A stretch of DNA of 64,000 nucleotides, taken from positions 2,168,600-2,232,599 of the forward strand of contig NC_051115.1 of assembly GCF_014839805.1 (NCBI RefSeq), written 5' to 3'. The stretch is from Manduca sexta. Taxonomy: Eukaryota; Arthropoda; Insecta; Lepidoptera; Sphingidae. How positions within the stretch are numbered: position 1 is the first letter of the stretch; each line of letters starts with the position of its first letter. Positions 47,822 to 58,800 of this stretch are shown here, in pieces. Under the pieces are notes generated by a model. It was given only the letters and a program-made list of their open reading frames with translations. It was not told the DNA's origin and searched no databases. Made by a program: the position numbers and the translations under genes.

Positions 47822-47924
47822 CTTTACTCCTTCACCGAAGAAGAAGAAGTTAGAGGCAGCAGAAGAAGTGACGGTGAAGAGAAAAGTTGACAGAAAACTG
47901 TTAGAAGAAATGTTTGGGGTTTGA
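47822..47924 (+). CDS. Lysine-rich terminal exon
   Basis: After the acceptor CTTCATTTCAG the open frame reads TPSPKKKKLEAAEEV...RKLLEEMFGV and stops at TGA 47922-47924, followed 26 bp later by AATAAA. It could be the last exon of the gene with the exon at 45907. However, that donor leaves one spare base whereas this frame needs two, so at least one intermediate exon or a different partner is required. The poly(A) signal lies inside a MITE. Confidence 0.4.
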
Positions 47925-47941
47925 TTAGTATTTGACCATGT

Positions 47942-48183
47942 CGCACTCTTAATAAAATAATGACCCATTTCTAAATTGCCAATTTGTGAGAATCGTCAAA
48001 CAACCAATTTCTGTTTGCGACCTTTTAGTTTTTTCCCTTTTTTTCATGCGGTTTCATTTTTACCTATCTTTAATAAGCTCAATTTTATAGCAACTTAAAA
48101 AAGCTAGCAAACAAAAATTAGTTTTCCGACGACTGCCACAAATTATCAATTTTGGAATAGGTCATTATTTTATTAAGAGTGCG
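47942..48183. mobile_element. MITE with about 35-bp TIRs, carrying AATAAA next to a stop codon
   Basis: The ends CGCACTCTTAATAAAATAAT and its reverse complement bound 242 bp, flanked by ATGT on both sides (47938-47941 and 48184-48187). The TIRs stay similar for about 35 bp. Each TIR contains AATAAA on its own outward-to-inward strand; the left one is 26 bp after the stop codon of the exon at 47822. Confidence 0.8.
47951..47956 (+). promoter_or_regulatory. Candidate poly(A) signal AATAAA supplied by a MITE
   Basis: It is the first AATAAA after the TGA at 47924 and lies within the left TIR of the MITE at 47942. Use as a polyadenylation signal is inferred from position only. Confidence 0.4.
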
Positions 48184-48299
48184 ATGTAGATACCACGCTA
48201 AGTGCTTCTTGCTGTGAAGAAAAAATGTGTTAATGTTACTAATAAGTAGTCCATTTCATGCACGCACACAACTAAATCTTAAACATAGTTTATGTATGA

Positions 48300-48630
48300 C
48301 TGCCTTGGTGGCATAGTTGTAATTGTACAAGGTATGTTTACCACGCTGAGGTCCTGGGTTCGAGTCCCGGATTAGTTCAAAATAATAGTTACTGGGTTTA
48401 AATTCCATTTTAGAAATTACTCAGTCGCAGTTCGGAATAAGTTGGTGTGATATCTCTGTGTCATGTAAAGCCGTTGTTCCTGCTGATCTCTCCGGTCATG
48501 TCGTCTCACCGGACTATGAGAAGGAACAGAGAGTGCTTGTGTATTGCACACACTTATACACTATAATATTTCCTGGCTGATCTCCGTTGAGATTGGCCGC
48601 CAAAGAAATTCGGCTATGATTGATTAATTC
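48300..48630 (+). mobile_element. SINE-C, a third tRNA-derived SINE family
   Basis: The head GCCTTGGTGGCATAGTTGTA resembles SINE-B, with B box GGTTCGAGTCCC. The body is different (AGTTCGGAATAAGTTGGTGT; TCCGGTCATGTCGTCTCACC). Only one copy is in the window. Confidence 0.7.
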
Positions 48631-48783
48631 ATACACGCTATGACAGTTTTTATTGTGTATCATCATTCGATCAGCATTTGATTTTATTCTTTGGCATAAA
48701 GATCATACTAGTCGCGCCTTTTTATTATCTACCCGTCATTTTGAATAAACGATTCCAATAGTCAAGTGCGTCGCCAGCTGATG

Positions 48784-48806
48784 GCCGGGGGGAGGGGGGG
48801 GGGGCA
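48784..48806 (+). other. G-rich tract
   Basis: Runs of G interrupted by one A, a possible G-quadruplex. A second G-run at 49047-49057 faces C-runs at 49075-49085. 48631-49880 otherwise holds nothing recognised. Confidence 0.5.
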
Positions 48807-49880
48807 AGTTTGTATGAAGAATGAGAAAAGTATGAATTGTAGGTAAAGTCGAGAGCACGTGTTCCTCCACCACTACCGCTTTAACAATGACAGAGGAGAG
48901 CGTAATTGAGCGTACGGAATATTAGGAATGGAATTGGTGAATTCAATGGAGTTTCGATGTACGGGAATGATCGATCAAGCAAGTCGAGTTAAAGACTTAG
49001 GACTTTGGTTGCTTTTTCTTTTGTGCGACTTTTTAGAATCTCTAGGGAGGGGGGGGCACCTGCATATCCGTGACCCCCACCCCCATCCTTGGCGATGCCC
49101 GTGCCCTTTCGATATTTAAAAAACGCTCCAATCACAGCAGTGTTTTTTGACATTACAAATGAGTTATTTTGATTGGTTCGTTCAGAATACGGATTGAAGA
49201 TTGACATTGGGATCGGTTATTGAATACGGTTAAATGTAATTTGAAAACATATTTTATATTTTTAATGTATTTTTTATATCAAGTTTGTGTATGCTTTTTT
49301 ATTATAAAATTATATTTTGTCATACCCAAGGGTGCAATCACAAAAATATGTGATTTTTTGAATTTCAACTAAGTTTAATTGAAACTTGATTATATAAAAT
49401 GAATTGTTTTTCACTTATTTTAAGAGTTTTTTTTTAATGTGTAGATAAAATTATGTTTAATTTTATATATTTTTATGTTTAAATACATCACAAAACGCTC
49501 TCAAATTAGCATTTTAAAATAGACGCTATTATAAACAGAATATCTTAAGTCGTATCATACGGATTTTTACAGATTTTGTTTATTAAACGCTAACTCGGCT
49601 GAGAACAAGCACTTAAATTACCACTTAAGCTTCGTTTATTACAGTTCAATAAATTATTGTCTACTTGAGATCCTACTCAAACATGAGATTGATTTATTAA
49701 TACGACCCTAAGTTTAGTATATTAGGACATAAAAACATTCTAAATGGACATAAGAATGAATTGGAAAATGAAATTGTGATTCGGTCTGTGATAATACTAA
49801 AGACTGGTTGAAATTATGTGCTTATTTACGCAATTTTCGTTTGGCAGAGATAAGAACAAAATATCTAGTTAATTTTTCAA

Positions 49881-50084
49881 CCCCCTTATTCATAGACGTT
49901 ATTTATCTAAGGAAGGAGCATTGCTGTGACAACAAGTCTGTTTCACAGGTTTGTTTATCTGACAGCCAACTAGATTCCAGTTGTATCTCAATATTAGCCA
50001 ATCACAACGGCCCTATGTCTACGCGCTGCGAAGGCTGCCACGTCGTCAGCACTGAGAAACAGACTTGTCACAGCAATGCTCCGT
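49881..50084. mobile_element. Family M MITE, copy 2, right TIR truncated
   Basis: Left TIR CCCCCTTATTCATAGACGTT; the right TIR breaks off after CAGCAATGCTCCGTA. 50085-50346 holds nothing recognised. Confidence 0.7.
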
Positions 50085-50346
50085 ATGTGTTTAGTGGTTT
50101 TGCGATATATTTTTTTGTTAAAATATTTTTATTAGACAAGATACGATGGAATTGGTTTCATAAATGAAAAATTTCAAGAAATATAATGTAATTATTTTAT
50201 ATTATACAAATATATGCAATTATCCATAAATACATTGTTTTTTATTATTACAAAAGCCTGTGATGGTTTTCTCCTTAATAACAATATAATTTGAGTAGAC
50301 ATTAGCTAACAGGGTTACTTATAAACTTGTTTTAGCGTTAAGAGGT

Positions 50347-50490
50347 GGTTAAGAATTGCTTAAATAGTTGTCATAAATCATCACCGGTTCCTAGTTTAAA
50401 CCTTAAGAGGCAAGATGGCGGCTTGACTTACAGCTGATCGAGTAAATTTGTGTTTTAACTAAGCATAGCTTTGCGAAATTTTTATAAGTA
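50347..50490. repeat. Family T repeat, copy 2
   Basis: See 40925-41072. Confidence 0.7.
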
Positions 50491-50654
50491 AAACTAAGTT
50501 GCTAAGAGAAAAATAATTTAAAAAATCCACACACACATGATGGGGACCTGATGCCCTGCGCAGACTTGCGTGATATCCATGCAAATATTTTGAGGCAGTC
50601 TAATTCATCAAATCTGCAAATAAACAGTTTTTTTTCATACTCAAGCATACTGAC

Positions 50655-50985
50655 TCTTTGCATAATAAATAAAATGCTTTATTCATCACGTAGGCGGACA
50701 TAGTTACGCTTATGATATATCAAGGTACATGAGAATATTTAATTATTACTCAAATTATGTCGCTTATATAACTAAAGACTTTATATTGATAAGATAAATG
50801 AAAGACTATGAAGTAACCAAAAACATAGCTCGGGCAGGAAAGAAGAAATAAAATTGATGTATATAATCTTAATAAAGATAAAGGGAGCAGCGCGTCGCGA
50901 TCCTCACCGGTGAGGACGATAAAAGCCCAAACCTAGCTAACCTACCGGCCTTTCACTAACTATCTTCATTATGTTTGTTTCTTCG
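50655..50985 (-). mobile_element. Family U retroelement 3' end, copy 2
   Basis: See 46895. A W fragment follows at 50997-51072. 51073-51606 is AT-rich with nothing recognised. Confidence 0.6.
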
Positions 50986-51606
50986 TAATTCAAGATTTTG
51001 GTGTTTCTACTGTTTATAGGCGGCCGTGTCGCATACCATCAGAACGGCAAGTACGTCGCGTTATTCAAAACTATAAAAAATATCAAAGACAAAAATCAAG
51101 AACGAAGAACGCATAGCCATAGAGAGCATTATTAAAGCCCTCCACCGATCAAACAGCCTTGAGCAATAAGCATACGTTTCATTGAAGGCGTACATACGGG
51201 AAGTCGAAGGAAACAAAATTTATTAAATCACATTTCTTTAATAACAAATTCATTATGATTACAATTATCACAACATATTAAAATAATACGATAATATTTA
51301 CAATAAACATTATAACTTGAACACCAAAACAGTGTGGGTGAAAAGAAAAAAAAACAAAATTATTACATAAAGCCATTACATAAAAATTTTGGTAATTTCC
51401 TTTTTTTCACCCCTTTCAAGCCATTTTAACGACACAATAACTGATGCTTTAATTTCAATTTAATTTCAAAAGCATAAAATCCTTAGACGATATAATAATA
51501 AATATAGAACATAATTAAAGACCTGGCTTGTACTATCTATCCTTTCCGCCAAACATGCTCATGCGCACGTTTATAGAATGTGTTTATTAGTGTGCGTTGG
51601 TAACAC

Positions 51607-51925
51607 CAAAGACATAACTATATAGTTAGTTATAGACGGACATCAGGACCAAATTTTTGGTCCAAAAGTTATTACCGATTGGTACTAAGTCTTGTTTGAA
51701 ATGTCCGTGTGACAAAATGTCAGCGTCCTTAGATATTAATACAAAAATAATATATTGACAGAAAATATGCTAATCGAATTAAAAACGTGCAAATCATATG
51801 GAAATAATATGAAGTATTTTACATTGATGTTTTGCTATTACTGTAGATTGAGTAACCATCACATAAGCGGAAAATGTTTGTATGACAATCTTCCCAATGT
51901 CCACTCTATATAATCTTAAAACTGT
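51607..51925. mobile_element. Family P, copy 4
   Basis: Blocks as in copy 1. 51926-52260 holds nothing recognised. Confidence 0.65.
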
Positions 51926-52259
51926 TTGGAACACCAAATTATATAGTGTACACTTTCTATTAAAGTTACATTAAAAGCGATAGAGGCACTTAACAATAAC
52001 AATTTCATTTGTAATAAAATTAATTTAAAATTTAAACTGATTTTATTGTAACGCAAAACACACGCATACTTGTGAAATAAAAGATAGTGCAATAATTGAG
52101 GAAGGTTTAGATTAATAGTACATTAAGGTTTTATGTAAATTGATTGAAATATAATGATTACTAGTTGCTCATTGTAAAAATGCTATATTGTTTTTATTAT
52201 ATGCCGTGTAACCTTCGTTGAAGGTCCTTAAATAAATAAATAATTACTGTTAAACATGT

Positions 52260-52351
52260 CGCGTGGTTGAAAAAATCTCGTGGTTCGGGATTTACGCGGG
52301 AACACTTTGATACGCTGATTTCCACGCGAGCAAAGCCGCGGACACAGCTAG
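52260..52351 (+). mobile_element. Helitron-like 3' end
   Basis: Ends AGCAAAGCCGCGGACACAG then CTAG before T; the 5' part is not recognisable. Confidence 0.5.
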
Positions 52352-52467
52352 TAATATAAAAAACCGCGATAACATCAGAAAAAACAATTTTATTAATATT
52401 TGTGACTTAGGTCTCAATAAGGAGGGAGTTTCTTGAGGCGTCTCTCTCTTTATTTTTAGGATAAAAT

Positions 52468-52768
52468 TAGAGATGTGTCAACTCGAGTTAACTTGGGTTG
52501 GGTTTAGGTCGAGTCAATTCGAGTTGAATTCTCCTGAACTCGAGTTTAAATACTTACTTTATTTATGTTACGAAGCTAATCTTAAATACATAAAACATAA
52601 ATACATGATGAATAAATAAATTCCTTTTTTATTGGTAAGTCATTACATTTATAAAAATAACTCAAAACAAATCATTACTCAGTTTCATTTTACCCAGTTA
52701 ACTCGAGTTACGTGAATTTCAATTCGAGTTAGCTCGAGTTGTGTTTATCCCCAGTTGGCACATCACTA
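52468..52768. mobile_element. hAT-like MITE with perfect 8-bp target duplication
   Basis: TIRs TAGAGATGTGTCAACTCGAG and TAGTGATGTGCCAACTGGGG (right end, inverted). GATAAAAT lies on both sides (52460-52467, 52769-52776). The interior is dominated by repeats of the near-palindrome AACTCGAGTT. Confidence 0.85.
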
Positions 52769-52842
52769 GATAAAATCGCACGTGCGAGGCGAGAAAATTG
52801 CCCCAACTACTCAGGCATTAAAATTTATAATTAAAAGTTAAG

Positions 52843-53076
52843 CCCCTTATTCATAGACGTTATTTATCTAAGGACGGAGCATTGCTGTGATAACAAGTCT
52901 CACAGCTTTGTTTATCTGACAGCCAATTAGATTCAAGTTGTATCTCAATATTAGCCAATCACAACGGTCCTATGTCTACACACTGCGAAGGCTGCCATGC
53001 CGTCAGCACTGAGAAACAGACTTGTTATCACAGCAATGCTCCGTCCTTAGATAAATAACGTCTAAGAATAAGAGGG
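52843..53076. mobile_element. Family M MITE, copy 3
   Basis: The best copy: TIRs of about 55 bp from CCCCTTATTCATAGACGTTA and its near inverse at the right end; the interior includes TTGTATCTCAATATTAGCCA. Confidence 0.8.
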
Positions 53077-53102
53077 TGAATTTATACCAGAAATATCTAG
53101 TA

Positions 53103-53991
53103 CTAGCTTTTGCCCGCGGCGCCGCCCGCGTTATAAAATTTTTCAGGCTAAAGTTTTCCGTTATAAAAGTAGTAGTTTCGCGGGAGCCTATGTTCTTCCC
53201 AGGGTCTCAAACTGTCTCCATACCAAATTTCATCTTAATACGTTGGGTAGTTTTTGAGTTTAACACGTTTAGGCAGACGGATGCAGCGGGGACTTTGTTT
53301 TATAATATATTTTTAGAACTTTTAAGAGGAACAATCCCGTCATACATCATTGTTGCATAACTTTAACCGTTTACGCAGCGCACGCAACGGACGCTCTCAA
53401 AACTAATAAATTGTCCCCGTTTTTGCAACATGTTTCATTACTGCTCCGCTCCTATTGGTCATAGCGTGATGATATATAACTTAGAGCACTCCACAAACAA
53501 AGGGCTATCCAATGCAAAAATATTTTTTCAATTTGGACCGGTAGTTCCTGAGATTAGCCATTACTGCTCCGCTCCTATTGGGTATAGCGTGATGATATAT
53601 AGCCTATAGCACTTCACGAACAAAGGGCTATCCAACGCAAAAAGATTTTTTCAATTTGGACCGGTAGTTCCTGAGATTAGCCATTACTGCTCCGCTCCTA
53701 TTCGGTATAGCGTGATGATATATATCCTATAGCACTCCACAAACAAAGGGCTATCCAACGCAAAAAGAATTTTTCAGTTTGGATCGGTATTTCCTGAGAT
53801 TGGCCATTACTGCTCCGCTCCTATTGGGTATAGCGTGATGATATATAGCCTATAGCACTCCACGAACAAAGGGCTATCCAACGCAAAAAGAATTTTTCAG
53901 TTTGGATCGGTAGTTCCTGAGATTAGCGCGTTCAAACAAACAAACAAACAAACAAACAAACAAACTCTTCAGCTTTATATAATAGTATAGA
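53103..53991 (-). mobile_element. Helitron-like HEL-1, copy 2
   Basis: Inverse of 18388-19415 with four internal units instead of five. It has A before TC and T after CTAG on the minus strand, and a (CAAA)n tract at 53934-53965. Confidence 0.85.
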
Positions 53992-54181
53992 TTCTAATTA
54001 TGCATTTCATATCCTACTTTTGAAAAATTATTAAATTCAGTCTATTTTATAGGAAATATGGGATTCTATTTTGTCAAAATCGATTATTACTTAGGCAAAG
54101 GCAATTTATCATACAGCCTGGAACATAAAATACTTAAGCTAATTTGTATGGACAATGTGTTTTTATTTTATTTGACTTAAA

Positions 54182-54340
54182 TATATCGATAGTTGAAGAG
54201 CTAATTAACTTAGCGAAATTTTTCGACATTAAGTTTCATACATATTTAAAATATTTTTTTTCTATGTTTTTTTTAACACACTTAAAATATTTCGAAAAAA
54301 AAGTCGCTCAAGTCAATTAGCCTTTTGAACCGTCGATATA
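54182..54340. mobile_element. Short MITE with about 45-bp TIRs
   Basis: TATATCGATAGTTGAAGAGC and the inverse of GGCTAATT...TATATCGACGGTT pair over most of the element. TA-type flank is possible. Confidence 0.65.
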
Positions 54341-54432
54341 ATTTCTATATGTGGCCTATATCAGAGTTATATCAAAGTCACGACTTAACGTTTTACAAAG
54401 GCATTTGACACATCGCTGGCTCACTACAAGAT

Positions 54433-54565
54433 TATACAGGGTCATTTTGACATTGCGTTACTAAATGAAACCACATACTCGTTACCTCTGTTAAGATTAT
54501 GCCAAAAATCATACATTAATAACGAATATTTCCACAAAAAAATCCAGTTTTACTTTTTTAAATTT
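54433..54565 (+). repeat. Family R repeat, copy 1
   Basis: ACAGGGTCATTTTGACATTG to CCAGTTTTAC matches 58465-58606 inversely. 54566-55120 holds nothing recognised. Confidence 0.6.
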
Positions 54566-55130
54566 TTTAGTTATTTGTTTATTGTGAATAGCATGCGCGT
54601 GAGTGTATTTCTGACTGAAATTTTGATGTCGCTGCGACGGATTCTTGTAGAGATATAGTAGTGGCAATTTAGATTAAAATGACAATTTTTATAACATAAA
54701 TATAATGTTGTAAGTGAGCCAGCGAAATATAAGTAATTCAATATAAAACTTTTTATATTGTATATCACAAACTTGCTTCTGAATTAAAGAAAGAAGGCAC
54801 CTCTCTTTATGATTGATTCCTTGGTAGCCGAATTTCGGCTACTCTAGCCAATAGCATCGGAGATATTTTAAATGATCTGTCTCTCACTTGTCGAAAGTAC
54901 CGGTTTGCACGTGAGGCAGCTCGTCGCGCATTTGATCGACTTCGACGACTTGAGTCAGATCATCTCCGCAGCATTTTAAAACAATAACAGTAAATAAAAT
55001 TCTCGCGCAATGAAAAAATCATTATAGATGATGTTAAAATAAGTATTGTTATAAATAATCGTTTGTAACTACCGGATATACCGTCATATGCTTAAAATAG
55101 GGCAAAAATCTCACAAATCCGGGAGAGTAA

Positions 55131-55335
55131 CACGTGACTGACGCAGTGTTCTGATTGATCTAGAGACACGCACGTGACCGACGCATTCCTGTTATTGGTC
55201 GAGAGACGACCACGTGACCAACGCATTGCTGCGATTGGCCGAGAGACTAACACGTGACCAAACCCATTGCTGTGATTGGCCGAGAGACGACCACGTGACC
55301 GACGCATTGCTCTGATTGGCCGAGTGACCGTGGCC
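55131..55335. repeat. 40-bp minisatellite, each unit with CACGTGAC and an inverted CCAAT
   Basis: Five units start at 55131, 55171, 55211, 55251 and 55292, a 40-41 bp period. Each holds the palindromic E-box CACGTG followed by AC and, about 20-25 bp on, ATTGG or a one-base variant (reverse CCAAT), then GAGAGAC. The array lies 100-310 bp beyond the zinc-finger stop codon, in its probable 3' flank or UTR. Array and motifs are seen directly; any regulatory role is inference. Confidence 0.8.
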
Positions 55336-55437
55336 TGTTGACCAATCAAACATCAATTTACTAGTCGCGCCTTTTACCTTCTAAAGGGCATCAGCCCTTC
55401 ATGATCAACATGTGTTCCGAATTGAAATCATCCCCTC

Positions 55438-55815
55438 TCATTCGTACACAATGAGGGTCTCCTCCAACGGCGGATTGTCCTTCAAAAACTGTTCAATATC
55501 ATCCTTTTTCGCCGGTTTTTTCTTACCCTTCTTGACAATCGCGTGAGCCAGCATCATATGCGTTCTCACGTCTTGGTCTTTCCTGAACTGCTTCTTACAA
55601 ATGGGACAGTCGGCCTTGTGCTTCCTCTCCTTATGCGCCAGCCAGAGGTGGTCCCATTTCTCTCTGATGCTGTCGAATTTCTTGCCGCAGTAATGACATT
55701 TGAATTTGATGACGACGCGATCGTGGAAGCGTTTGACGTGTTTTCTGTAAGCCGATTCGGTGTGAGACACTCGGAAACACACTGGACAGGTTATCGGCTC
55801 TGTTGTTTTGTGCAT
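55438..55815 (-). CDS. Zinc-finger gene, last coding exon (fingers 8-10)
   Basis: The acceptor TTTTTCAG is directly followed by ATGCAC, whose His completes finger 7. Three C2H2 fingers follow (CPVC...HVKRFH, CHYC...HLWLAH, CPIC...HMMLAH), each with the four-residue His spacing. A basic run (KKGKKKPAKK) and an acidic tail precede TGA. No AATAAA is seen on this strand for several hundred bases; the nearest match is around 54573, so the 3' end is undefined. Confidence 0.85.
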   Translation of the reverse strand: MHKTTEPITCPVCFRVSHTESAYRKHVKRFHDRVVIKFKCHYCGKKFDSIREKWDHLWLAHKERKHKADCPICKKQFRKDQDVRTHMMLAHAIVKKGKKKPAKKDDIEQFLKDNPPLEETLIVYE

Positions 55816-58800
55816 CTGAAAAATATATTTGTAATTGAATATGCAATTTTGAGGGCGAATCTCATAAATGTAAAATCTAGAAATGTATATTAAATAAATA
55901 ACAACAAAACTTCTGTAATTGTTTATTGCTAATTGAATCCAATTCAAAACTTTATAAATTAAGCCACTATTTCTAACGTGTTGTGTTGTGAAGCTCTCTG
56001 CCGTGATGGCTACTGTTCACATCTATACACGCATTATGACGCTTTATGACGTATTTTTTAATCAGTTCCGTCTTGGCTGGCGGAGAGATTACACATTCGC
56101 AAATCATGAAGATTTGAATAATTAAAATAAATAATCTTTTCTCCTATATCCTGCCAAATAGCTGCTCTAATATCTTAATTCTTATATTGTTTACATTTAG
56201 AATCATAAATTGTTTTGTATTGTACGTATTGATTAGCTCGTCCTCCATACTTGTGGCTCTAACGCAGGCTGGCACAACACAGCGCATCAGAGAACGCACG
56301 CAACCACATTAAATGTATGAAACCGACCTTACTGATGCGACACGTCGTTAGTCAAATGTGAATGCGGCTTTATTTATTATTGAGTGGATTTTAAAAAATC
56401 ATTTTCCGATAGGTTTTGGATAAAAATCATTTTTGATAAACGTATTTTAACAAAGTTGTCAACTACCCAAATCTACTGGCAAATGTGTCATTGGTTCTCA
56501 ATCCCTAACCTAGGCTATCTCCGTAAAACATATATAATAATATCAGCCCTGTATTATATACCGTCGCACTGCACGGGCCTCCTTTACTATTGAGAATAGT
56601 CCTTAGTCCAGCACGCTGTAGTGCGGACAGACTTCACACACCCTCAAAATTCCTATAGAGAACTTCTCAGATGCAGGTTTCCTCACGATGTTTTCCTTCA
56701 CAGTTAAATCACTCAATCATTCACACATACACACATAATTTAGAAAAATCTGTTGGGGTTTTGAACCTGCGGACATTCTTCAACAGTTCATTCCACACAC
56801 TAGGCTTTTTTCAAAACATACACACCTCCAAATGCTTGGTCAAAGACAATTTCGACTGAAACTTCTTGCTGCACACATCACAGACGACCACTTGAAGATT
56901 ATGTACTTTCTTGTGTTTTGTGAAGTTGCTCGAGTCACTGAACGCGCGGTCACATATATCACATCTGTAGACAGGGAGAGACCCGTGGTCCCTCATGTGC
57001 AGTTTGTATCTGTCAGGCCGTTGGAACGATTCGAAGCATATTTGACATCTGAAAATTAATTAGATGGTAATTTATGCCAAAGATTTATTTACAGTACAGT
57101 AAGTAATACACGACAATGTGGCACCAAAGTTATTTTTGGAGCAAATTTTTTTTTTTTTTAATTATTATTATTATGTACATCAGGCAGGCAGTTGAAACAA
57201 CTGATAATGCCCGCATCTCGCTATTACTACAGGTTTTCATTTGCATTTGGATTTCATATCATATGAAATTTGGATGGTATAGTTGTAAGGGGGACCTAAA
57301 AAGTACGTACACACACGCATTTATCCTCAAAGGGGTATGCAGAGGCGTAACCAGGGCACCTACTTTTTGCCATGTGTGTTCCGTTCTATGATTTGATAGG
57401 GGACACAAATTCCCGACTCCAAGCTGATACTGAGCAGGAAAACCGAAATATCACTTTGCGTTACCCGGGATTCGAACCCAGTACCCCACAGTGCTGTCGT
57501 ACTGCGCATCCAGTACACCTAAGCCACCGAGGTAGTCACATGGAGCATTATTGAAATGAAATGAAATGATTTATTTGAACCTGTAAAATGTTATACATTA
57601 TTTAGATTCCATCATTTTCAACTCTACCACCAGTTCGTAAAACAGTTATTTTTTTTTTATTTAACAAAAGTTATAACACAGAACACAATCATTATAAAGA
57701 ATACTTAAGCACTAAATTACATTAAGCCTAGATTGTATTCCTTAAACCTATGCCCTAATTGAAATTGTATTACAGAAACGACTCTACAAAAAACAATTAA
57801 CAATATAAACATCTGTTTATATTTAATTGAGTTATGTAAACATAAATTGTATGGAAACTAAATTGTACTCATCAGAGAACAGGCAAGAATCTCTGGTGTT
57901 GCTCTTTTTAAAATCTGATAAAGTGTATACTACAGTGCGCACACAAGCACACACACGCGCACACACACGTTAGTTGTATATAGTTGTGTCAATACCACAT
58001 AGGTCTTCTCGTAGTTCCTTTTATGTTGACGAGATGGCGTTGAGTATAATAATTGTACCGCCACATGTATAATCAACAAAACTCCCCTTGTCAGAAATAC
58101 ACTGACGAGCATGCTATATTTTTACTAAAGTAATTACTAAAGCGGCGATAGCCTAGTTGGTTGTGGAACGGACTACCGAGACGAATGTCCGCAGGTTCGA
58201 ATCCCAAGGGCAGACACCTCTGACTTTTCTAAAATCATGTGTGTATTCTTTGTGAATTTATCGTTCGCTTTAACGGTGAAGGAAAACATCGTGAGGAAAC
58301 CTGCATATCTGAGAAGTTCTCTATAGGAATTTCGAAGGTGTGTGAAGTCTACCAATCCGCACTACAGCGTGGTGGACTAAGGCCTAATCCCTCTCAGTAG
58401 TAGAGGAGGCCCGTGCTCAGCAGTGGGCAAGTATATAATACAGGGCTGATATTATTATTATTATTATAATGACTGAAAAATCAGAAAAGCAAAACCAGGA
58501 TTTTTGGTGAAAATATTAGTTATTAATGGATGAATTTTGGCACAATGTCAGCAAAGGTGAAGACGAGTATGTGGTTTCATTTAGTAACGCAATGTCAAAA
58601 TGACTGTATATACACTCACCTCAGTCCACCATATACGGGTCTGTTGCAATACGCGTCCGTCAATAGATGCTCGATCAGATGCCTTTTACAATCGTTTTTA
58701 CGCTCAAAATGTCGCAAACATATCACGCAATCTTTTTTCTTCATTTCCTTTCCGCTTTGCAATAAATTTTCTGAAAAACAAGACGCCATTTATAGAAGTA

